Shown in pieces: positions 7,964-14,735 of a DNA stretch of 64,000 nucleotides. The translations under genes were made by a program, and so were the position numbers. This stretch comes from Pseudoalteromonas ulvae UL12 (GTDB lineage: Bacteria; Pseudomonadota; Gammaproteobacteria; Enterobacterales; Alteromonadaceae), in assembly GCF_014925405.1 (NCBI RefSeq), contig NZ_AQHJ01000028.1, positions 310,001 to 374,000 of the forward strand, in the 5' to 3' direction. Positions within the stretch are counted from its first letter, which is position 1; every line of letters starts with the position of its first letter. The notes beneath the pieces were generated by a model. The model was not told the DNA's origin. It saw only the letters and a program-made list of their open reading frames with translations, and ran no database searches.

Positions 7964-9892
7964 TTATTTCGTTACGGTTAAGGTGTAGTTACCTGCCCCT
8001 GAATACGAATACACAATAAAGCGGTAATAACCTGAGCTTGCGCTGTAGTTTATTTGCTCTGTGGATGTCGGGGTTTCGGACACGGCGACTTGTTGCCATG
8101 CTCCGCCCTGCCAGCGTTCAATTTTCAAATCAAAATCGGCATTGCTTGGGCCTGTGAGGGTTAGGCTCATTGCGCCACCAGCATATTGAAACCAAGTGCC
8201 ATTTGGTTCGATGGCTTGTTGTTTATCTTGCAAGCTGCCGTTGTAGGTTTCACCTGCAGGTGGTTCTATAACGTCACTGCCTATAGTAAAGCTTACTGTT
8301 TTGCCCGGCGCGCTAATATTGCTGATGCTCAGGCCTGAATCTTGGCCATTCCACCACAGGGCGTTGGTTCCACGTGATGTTTGCGCATTGGGCAAGGTGC
8401 TCGAAAACTCCCCTGCATACGCAAACAAATCAGTGGCATCGCCGCGGTTTCGTTTGTATTCCGGATCGCGGTTGCCATCTGCGTGTTCCATTTGAATGTA
8501 TGGTTTCCATTCATTTGAGTTGCTGCCTTGGCTGTCTACATGCCAAATAGCCAAACCTTGATCCGGTTGCTCTGAACTTTGCCCTGACTGATGGATCGCT
8601 TCAATGTAAAACGCTTCGTTTGCATTGGCAGGATTCGTCCATTTATAGGCGGTGTTGCTGTCAGATGTATGGCTCAGTGTGCCAGTTGGCGCATTGCGAT
8701 TAATCGCAGGGTTAAGCTCAGTGACCGTATCCCAGCCTGCCAATGCACGAAAATGTGCCACTGGTGGTGTTGGTTTAAAGCGGTTTGTTGTGCCAATGGC
8801 ACCGTAACCCATGACGCCAAAGCTTGCGACTGAGCCTTCAGAGCTGCCATCGTAGTCGTATAAATCTGGCCAGTTAGTGATTAAATGTCCAGATTCGTGA
8901 ATAAACGTGCCAATTGCTAGGCTACTGCGCATGTCGGTCACTTGGTAACGGTCGGTACACACGCCGTCAGCACAAAAACGTGGGCTAAGTCTGGCCATGT
9001 GCGGCCATAACCCTTTTGACCACGCACTGTCGGAATTGCCCGCATAAAGAATATTCAACCCTCTGATCCCGCCTGAGCTATTGGTTGTCAGCGATGCAAA
9101 GTTAAATCCTTCTTGGAATTCGAGCCAATTAAGCGCCTCGGTGATAAGCTCTTGCGAGCGAACCGTTGAACTTAAGCTCGAATCTGCATAATAAGCTTTG
9201 TTCTTTTTTGCGGTGTAATAACGGGTGACCGTATTGGTGTAGTCTAGCTTGTTACCCGATACACTTTGAAAATATCCCCGAACAGACTGTGCATTACCAA
9301 ACTCGTTGTAGTTGGTGTCGTTTAAAAATCGCTCGACCTGCTGCTGGCTAATGGTGCCGCGCTCATCAGGAAAATCAATAATGATGGTCAAGCCTTTTAC
9401 ATTGCCGCTAATTTGCGCGCTGGCATCTGAGGTTTGCTCAAAAGTGTGACTGTGTGTGAGCTCGTCTGTTTGCTCTGCCACTGAGTCATCTTGTTGCAAG
9501 GCTAATCCGAGCATTGTTTGCATATTGGCTTGTACCAACGCGGCTTTTGCTTCGCTACTGAGGCCCTGCTGATTGGTTGTAGTTGCTGCTTGTTCGCGCT
9601 GTTGATGAGTCTGTCTACTGGCGCGATCGCTAACCAATATACCGGTTGATGCTAAATCTGTTCCTGCTTGATTTAACGTCGCGTAAACCATGCCTCCTAG
9701 TGCATCATCAAACATCACCAAGCGCCCGTCTTGACTTCGCTGCTCTGCATAATAATCGTTACCATTGAGCGTTAAGGTGATCTGTTCACCATTGGGTTGT
9801 GTGAATGAGTATTCAGTGTTGTTATATGGAATGGCCGCAAATGCATTGGCACAAACTAATGCCACCCCACAGAGTGTGAATTTTACCTTCAT
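7964..9892 (-). CDS. Secreted M6-family metalloprotease with C-terminal PPC-like domain
   Basis: A 642-residue exported protease. A signal peptide occupies residues 1-19 or so (ending ANAFA). A propeptide-like region follows to about 160, then the M6 (immune inhibitor A-like) catalytic domain with the zinc motif HESGH at 332-336 and the downstream DLYDYDG and VMGYG elements usual for this family. The last 95 residues (from about 545), with FQYAGGAMSLTL and YRFIVYSYSGAGNYTLTV, resemble a bacterial pre-peptidase C-terminal domain, often removed during secretion. It probably degrades extracellular protein. Its stop is 37 bp from the last REP of the array, so its transcript runs into the array and may be ended or stabilised by it. 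Confidence 0.88.
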   Translation of the reverse strand: MKVKFTLCGVALVCANAFAAIPYNNTEYSFTQPNGEQITLTLNGNDYYAEQRSQDGRLVMFDDALGGMVYATLNQAGTDLASTGILVSDRASRQTHQQREQAATTTNQQGLSSEAKAALVQANMQTMLGLALQQDDSVAEQTDELTHSHTFEQTSDASAQISGNVKGLTIIIDFPDERGTISQQQVERFLNDTNYNEFGNAQSVRGYFQSVSGNKLDYTNTVTRYYTAKKNKAYYADSSLSSTVRSQELITEALNWLEFQEGFNFASLTTNSSGGIRGLNILYAGNSDSAWSKGLWPHMARLSPRFCADGVCTDRYQVTDMRSSLAIGTFIHESGHLITNWPDLYDYDGSSEGSVASFGVMGYGAIGTTNRFKPTPPVAHFRALAGWDTVTELNPAINRNAPTGTLSHTSDSNTAYKWTNPANANEAFYIEAIHQSGQSSEQPDQGLAIWHVDSQGSNSNEWKPYIQMEHADGNRDPEYKRNRGDATDLFAYAGEFSSTLPNAQTSRGTNALWWNGQDSGLSISNISAPGKTVSFTIGSDVIEPPAGETYNGSLQDKQQAIEPNGTWFQYAGGAMSLTLTGPSNADFDLKIERWQGGAWQQVAVSETPTSTEQINYSASSGYYRFIVYSYSGAGNYTLTVTK

Positions 9893-10062
9893 GTTGTTCC
9901 CTTAAAGTAATTACCCGTTTTAGGTATTTAATAACTTACATAAAATTCACAATTAATAAACTATTTTGTATACATTTTGGGTAACCATTTATTGAAGTTT
10001 GTAGTGATTTTGATACAAATTACGAAGGTGTGAGGTGTAATGTTGAAGCTTTTGTTAGAACA

Positions 10063-10147
10063 GTCGCGGGGTAAACCCGCTGCTACGGGTTGGTGTTTAT
10101 TCTTAAGGTTTTTGGTGAGCAGACTTTATAGCAGCGACTTTTATGGT
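10063..10147. repeat. REP pair on the left flank of the RAYT pseudogene
   Basis: An inverted REP (GTCGCGGGGTAAACCCGCTG, ending CTAC) lies at 10063-10086. A second, damaged plus REP (ATAGCAGCGACTTTTATGG) starts at 10128 and loses similarity near 10146, directly at the 3' end of the transposase relic. Same sequences as in the 6.9-7.9 kb array. Confidence 0.8.
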
Positions 10148-10624
10148 TTACACCATTTCTTTATTGACTTGATTCAAGTAAATGCAATCCCAGTAGGGAT
10201 AATCTCCTACTTTGTCACACAGTCCTTTTCTTAATGGATTGGCAATAACATAACGCGCTTGTACTTTTAGCTCTCTTTCGTCTCTAATGCATCGATCATA
10301 ATACCCTTTTTGCCAAATCTTTTTTGTCTGTGGTAACATTTTTCTCAAACGTGAAACACAGTTCCCTTTAAAACATCAAACAACTCTTGATCATGTTAAT
10401 TTATCACCTAGTTGAAAAATCATATGCAAATGATCTGGCATAATGGTGAATGCAATGAGATTTATTGTCTTATCCCGCACCATTTGTTGTAAGCAATTTG
10501 CAAGGATCTGATTGATGTATAAATTGGTAAAAAATGGCGTTCTGTTTTCGGTATTGATCGTTATCGCATAATACGCCCAAGGTTGCGAGAGTCGTCCTTT
10601 ACGCAAATTCGCAGTTTTAAACAT
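10148..10624 (-). pseudogene. REP-associated tyrosine transposase (RAYT, Y1/HUH), two in-frame stops
   Basis: Read as one 158-codon frame it is a normal-length RAYT. It has the N-terminal YYAITINTENR strand, the HUH motif PDHLHMIF (H65, H67), and the C-terminal block IWQKGYYDRCIRDE with the likely nucleophile tyrosine, then ARYVIANPLRKGL and VGDYPYWDCIYL. The frame is broken by two TGA codons, at 10391-10393 and 10376-10378 (codons 78 and 83), without any frameshift. Single substitutions (for example TTA to TGA and CGA to TGA) would explain both. RAYTs mobilise REP/REPIN elements, and this one is bracketed by REPs identical in type to the nearby array. Two separate polypeptides or a sequencing error are less likely alternatives. 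Confidence 0.88.
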
Positions 10625-10694
10625 AGTGATTTCCTTTTCTGTTCAGATAATCATAGTTTATAAGTTAGCGTATATGGTTAGTCGGACAATTGTT

Positions 10695-10865
10695 GTCGCG
10701 GGGTAAACCCGCTGCTACGGGTTGTGCTTAGCTGTAAAACTTTCTAACCACGCGAATGTATCGATTGTTCAGCTGCATTTGTAGCAGCGACTTTATGTCG
10801 CGATGCTCTTTAATTGAGATATTGCTGCAGTGTTTAAAACAGTCGCGGGGTGAACCCGCTGCTAC
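10695..10865. repeat. REP plus REPIN on the right flank of the RAYT pseudogene
   Basis: An inverted REP at 10695-10718, a plus REP at 10781-10804 and another inverted REP at 10842-10865. The 86-bp spacing of the first two starts, and the internal ATGTATCGATTGTTCA, match the 148-bp units of the main array. The stretch 10625-10907 holds no gene. Confidence 0.85.
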
Positions 10866-10907
10866 GGGTAATTTTGAAACGAGTAGAACCCGCAGCAGCG
10901 ATATTAA

Positions 10908-12662
10908 TTATTGACTAGCTTGATAAACAACCTGCCCTCTGCTGATTGTTTGATGCACTTTGATGTGTTTAATTTCTTCTCGCGGCACTTTTACAGGATT
11001 TGCTGACAAAATAATTAAATCGGCCTGCATAGTGGGTTTAAGCATGCCTTTGTTATCTTGTTCAAAATATTGGTATGCCGCCCAACTAGTTAGCGCCTTT
11101 AGCGCTGTGTAAGGTTCGACTCGTTGGTCAGCGCCCAGTACTTGCTTAGTGCGAGTAGTACGATTAACCGTCGCGTCCAGCACTCTAAACGAATCAGGTA
11201 GGGCTACGGGTGCATCGTGATGACTGGTGAACATCAAGCCTTGGGCTAATACAGCTTGTGTTGGCGAAATAAAATCTGCTCGTGGGTGGCCAAGTACCGA
11301 CTCAACATGCCAATCACCCCAATAAAAGGTGTGCATCGGGAATAATGACGGAAATATGCCTAAATCTTTTAGGCGCGCCACTTGGTCTTGACGGATTGTT
11401 TGACCATGAATGAGCACGGGTCGCCTATCGGCTTTGCCAAGTTTGTTTGTCGCGTGTTCAACTGCATCAATAAATTGCTCAATCGCTGCATCCCCGTTTG
11501 CATGGGTGAGTACTTGCCAGTTATTTTTAAACGCGGTTTCGACATAATTAAAAGCTGTTTGGTCATCAAATGTTGCATAACCTGCATATTGTTCGTCCTG
11601 ACCTTCTGGGGCGATGTGATAAGGATGGGTCAGCCACGCTGTTTTACCTTGTGGTGAGCCATCAAAGTTGAGTTTTACACCGCCAATGCGAAATTGATTA
11701 GTGTATGTTGGGCTGTTGTAAGCAGAATCCATAAAATCAGTGCTTGTGGCCATATCAGCATAGGCAACCACATCAATCACAAAAGAACCCGCTTTAGATG
11801 CTCTATCCATAGCATCATATCCTTCTTGTGTTGCGCGTCCCTCTTGCGCCGTGGTGTAACCATATTTGGCATATAATTGCTGCGCTTGTTCAAGCATCAT
11901 ATCTTGTAGTTCAACATCAAAATTTTTCATTAGGGCAAATAACAAGGCAAAATGCGCATTTTCTTCAAGTACGCCATTGGGCTCATCGCTATTGGGCATT
12001 TTTCTGATCACGCCTCCTTTTGGATTTTCTGTGTTGGCGTTGATCCCCGCCATTTTCAGTGCGACCGAGTTGGCCACACTTAAATGACCAGAAGTATGAA
12101 TGATAATCACAGGCTGGGTAGTGCTGACTTTATCGAGATCGGCTTTTGTTGGGTAACGATCAAGCTCGGCATCATCATAACCAAAACCCAAAATGGCGTT
12201 GGTTTTCGCAATAAAAGGCTGATATTTTGCATCGCTTGTTGCACTAATTAGGATTTGAACAAGTTGCTCAACACTGCTGGCTTGGCCATCTGGCGGGGGC
12301 AAAACATTGGCAACCATAGCTTGCAGCCCAACGCCGTAAACGTGGCTGTGGCTATCAATAAAACCAGGCATTAGGGTGCTGCCTTGTAAATCCACCAGCT
12401 GAGTGTCACTTTGTTGGTAAGTTAATGCGGTGTGTTTATCACCGACATAAATGATTTTTTCGCCTTTTGTTGCGATTGCTTCGACATAACTGGGCGCATC
12501 GGTGGTCATGGTTAAAATATCACCACCATAATAAATAACATCCGCGTGTTCAGCCAAAGAGGTACTACTTTGCGTTTGCGTCGTTGTTTTTGCTTGTTCA
12601 CCACAGGCTGTGAGTAATAAGCTGGCCATCGCCACTGCAATAACACCGTGTTTCATCTTCAT
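10908..12662 (-). CDS. YtcJ-like amidohydrolase, predicted lipoprotein
   Basis: A 584-residue metal-dependent hydrolase of the amidohydrolase 3 / YtcJ group. Residues 1-20 are a lipoprotein signal with lipobox LLTAC (C20). Metal-binding elements are HSH at 105-107 in GFIDSHSHVYG, the later THANGD and LIHGQT histidines, and the C-terminal SWAAYQYFEQDNKG block typical of the family. The substrate cannot be told; relatives act on cyclic amides or N-formyl groups, and many are uncharacterised. The lipobox suggests attachment to the outer or inner membrane facing the periplasm. It appears to be monocistronic, with REPs just beyond its stop. Confidence 0.85.
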   Translation of the reverse strand: MKMKHGVIAVAMASLLLTACGEQAKTTTQTQSSTSLAEHADVIYYGGDILTMTTDAPSYVEAIATKGEKIIYVGDKHTALTYQQSDTQLVDLQGSTLMPGFIDSHSHVYGVGLQAMVANVLPPPDGQASSVEQLVQILISATSDAKYQPFIAKTNAILGFGYDDAELDRYPTKADLDKVSTTQPVIIIHTSGHLSVANSVALKMAGINANTENPKGGVIRKMPNSDEPNGVLEENAHFALLFALMKNFDVELQDMMLEQAQQLYAKYGYTTAQEGRATQEGYDAMDRASKAGSFVIDVVAYADMATSTDFMDSAYNSPTYTNQFRIGGVKLNFDGSPQGKTAWLTHPYHIAPEGQDEQYAGYATFDDQTAFNYVETAFKNNWQVLTHANGDAAIEQFIDAVEHATNKLGKADRRPVLIHGQTIRQDQVARLKDLGIFPSLFPMHTFYWGDWHVESVLGHPRADFISPTQAVLAQGLMFTSHHDAPVALPDSFRVLDATVNRTTRTKQVLGADQRVEPYTALKALTSWAAYQYFEQDNKGMLKPTMQADLIILSANPVKVPREEIKHIKVHQTISRGQVVYQASQ

Positions 12663-12813
12663 TCCTTGCTGGTTTTTTATTATTTATACGCTTTTTGTAT
12701 CCTTTAGGCGAGCTTATCAAGAGTGTTTGTGCCTATTTTAGATGTAAATTTTCACGGGCTTGTCGCTGAGTTTGCCGCTGATTCAGCCCGCGGCGGCTGG
12801 CCCACCCGCTGCA

Positions 12814-13569
12814 TTATCGACTTGCTAGCATGGTTGAGTCACAAGGTGCAGGCGTTAGATTGTGGCATAAGCGAGTGCGCCAAGGTGAATCTTTATGTTC
12901 AAGTGCTGCAAACTCGGTATATTGCTGCGCAGTCAACGGGCCTATCACTACTTGGTAGCGGCTCCCTTTTGTTAATAATTGCGCTTGATGCTGCCGATAT
13001 TCAGCTTGTCTTGTTTGTGCGTAGCGTAATTGCTTGAATGTGCCCACTACAGCATAAAGCCTTGGAATTTCCTCAGCCGGAATTAGGCGTGCATAAAAGC
13101 TCTCGTTGTGTGAGTCGGCCACACTGTCATCGAGCGATTCAAGTAACTCATCACTGAAATCCATCGCGGTAAACGAGGTGATTTCTTCTAAAGTAATTGG
13201 CCGGTGCTGATGTTGCTGCAGACTTAAATTCGCTGGCTTATCTATTTTATGCGTGTCTAGATGCTGATTGTTTGTTGAATTTGCTTCGCTTAAGCGCCAC
13301 TTGGCTTCTGCCTTTAATCCAGCAGAGTCAGGGGAATTTAATACTGCGATATAATCTTGCTGATTATCAAAACAAGCTTGTTGACCCAATATAAGTCGAT
13401 GGAGCGCGCAATCTTGTGAAGTGACCTGTGAAATAACATGATCCGTGACTGACTTACCCGTAATAGAATAACTTAATGTACTGATCCCAATCGACACCAT
13501 GTGTAATGTTGCACAGCTACAGAGTGTGATACACATCAAGGCAATTGCGCCTACTTTTAAGGTTTTCAT
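12814..13569 (-). CDS. Lipoprotein with SPOR-like C-terminal region
   Basis: A 251-residue protein beginning with a short hydrophobic signal and lipobox TLCSC (cysteine 19). The C-terminal part, RLYAVVGTFKQLRYAQTRQAEY followed by SRYQVVIGPLT, has the pattern of a SPOR domain (peptidoglycan-binding repeat), but I would not call it firmly. The middle is rich in Gln, Ser and Asn and probably unstructured. An overlapping plus-strand frame at 12723-13037 is a shadow. The neighbours give no functional hint. Confidence 0.7.
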   Translation of the reverse strand: MKTLKVGAIALMCITLCSCATLHMVSIGISTLSYSITGKSVTDHVISQVTSQDCALHRLILGQQACFDNQQDYIAVLNSPDSAGLKAEAKWRLSEANSTNNQHLDTHKIDKPANLSLQQHQHRPITLEEITSFTAMDFSDELLESLDDSVADSHNESFYARLIPAEEIPRLYAVVGTFKQLRYAQTRQAEYRQHQAQLLTKGSRYQVVIGPLTAQQYTEFAALEHKDSPWRTRLCHNLTPAPCDSTMLASR

Positions 13570-13696
13570 ATCTTACCTAAACGTCAGGGTTGAATGTATT
13601 TTAACCAGCAAGGTTTATTCCACTATTGCGTCAGCTTGTGCTTACATTTATTTAATTGTTTAACAGTGGCTTAGCTAAATGTATCTTGGCAATTTT

Positions 13697-13724
13697 TTGA
13701 CAGTCTCGATTATTGTTATTTAAA
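13697..13724 (+). promoter_or_regulatory. Possible sigma-70 promoter for the solute-binding protein gene
   Basis: TTGACA at 13697-13702 and TTTAAA at 13719-13724, 16 bases apart, about 65 bp before the gene start at 13788. The -35 is perfect, the -10 weak. Confidence 0.4.
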
Positions 13725-13787
13725 ATTCGCGCAAACAGCCTAAATAACCATAATTAAAGATTATTCATTGTGTTTTAGGCGGCTGAT

Positions 13788-14549
13788 TTGTTCCGTTTGA
13801 AGACCCCAATACTTATTTCCCTATTTTTATTGAGTTTTTCTTCAAAAAGCAACACGTACACTGTGCTCAGTTATGATGGCGCAAATCCTCCTTACAGCTA
13901 TTTTCAGCAGGGTCAAATTAAAGGTATTTTTCCAGATATATTTACCCGCATCAGTGAGCTTACTGGTCATGAGTTTAAATTTATTCCCGTTGCTGTTGGC
14001 CGTGGTCAACAAATGTTTGACCGAGGTTTAATTGACATTGAGCCTGGGATCAATCCTATTTGGCGGCAAACTACTCAGGTCCGAGGAATATACAGTCAGG
14101 AATATATGTTTTCGCGCGAAGTGGTTTTATCTCGCACCGCTGAAACAATCACTCAACCCGAGCAGTTATATGGCAAAATTATTGGTGCAGTGAGGGGGTA
14201 TAGATACGGAGAATTCGAACGCCATTTTGCTTCCAACCGAATCGTGAAAGTCGACAATTTATCGGAATCGCTATTGTTAGCACAGCTTCATCATGGTTTT
14301 ATCGATTATGTATTAATTGGTGATGTGACCGCTTATTATTTTATTAAGCAAAACCCCCAGTATCGTGATTTTCATCTTATTTACCAAGTCAGCAAGTTAC
14401 CTGTCTCTATGCGAATGCAACCTAAATTAAAAACGCTGCATAAAGATATCAACCTCGCCCTTGAAACCATGATTCAAAACGATGAATTTACGACTATTTA
14501 TAATCGATATATTTACTCGCCAAAATCTGAACCCACCATTGCAAATTAA
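13788..14549 (+). CDS. Periplasmic solute-binding protein (SBP_bac_3 family), orphan
   Basis: A 253-residue protein with an N-terminal hydrophobic signal and the SBP_bac_3 pattern: YDGANPPYSYFQQGQIKGIFPDIF near the start of the mature chain, then VGRGQQMFDRGLIDIEPGI. The start is TTG at 13788, with TAGGCGG five bases upstream; a second TTG at 13797 is possible. No permease or ATPase gene is adjacent, so it is not an ordinary ABC importer component. In this group such orphans often modulate sensors or remain uncharacterised. Confidence 0.75.
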   Translation: MFRLKTPILISLFLLSFSSKSNTYTVLSYDGANPPYSYFQQGQIKGIFPDIFTRISELTGHEFKFIPVAVGRGQQMFDRGLIDIEPGINPIWRQTTQVRGIYSQEYMFSREVVLSRTAETITQPEQLYGKIIGAVRGYRYGEFERHFASNRIVKVDNLSESLLLAQLHHGFIDYVLIGDVTAYYFIKQNPQYRDFHLIYQVSKLPVSMRMQPKLKTLHKDINLALETMIQNDEFTTIYNRYIYSPKSEPTIAN

Positions 14550-14565
14550 TGGCTTTGTCACTGCT

Positions 14566-14655
14566 GCCGCGTGATGAACTCATCACTACAGGCGCATACC
14601 TAGTTACGAACGTGTGAAGTCTGCTTGCTTTGTAACAAGGGCTTTATCTCACGAT
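14566..14655. repeat. Degenerate REP pair (tentative)
   Basis: CCGCGTGATGAACTCATCAC then TAC (14567-14589) is a hairpin with a GTAG head on the minus strand. 14632-14655 matches the plus REP at 18 of 24 positions. Their 42-base separation resembles the 41 bases between the REPs left of the RAYT. Probably old decayed copies. Confidence 0.45.
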
Positions 14656-14686
14656 TACATTACTTGATTGTTTGCTTTACATAAAA

Positions 14687-14706
14687 AAGCCGCATCAATG
14701 CGGCTT
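14687..14706 (-). terminator. Terminator after the TonB-dependent receptor gene
   Basis: AAGCCGCAT and ATGCGGCTT around a two-base loop, followed on the minus strand by a T run (A run at 14683-14688 on the plus strand). Placed 30 bp beyond the receptor stop. Confidence 0.8.
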
Positions 14707-14735
14707 AAACTTAGGGAACATCAAAGGGTGTTCGG

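Noticed and set aside
10040..10234. Plus-strand 64-codon frame
   Set aside because: It runs through a REP and antisense to the RAYT relic; no ribosome site or family.
10376..10393. TGA recoding (selenocysteine or readthrough) in the RAYT gene
   Set aside because: Two TGA codons five apart at non-catalytic positions and no adjacent structure typical of a SECIS element; simple decay is more likely.
12723..13037. Plus-strand 104-codon frame
   Set aside because: Lies mostly antisense to the lipoprotein gene, with no homology and an implausible composition.
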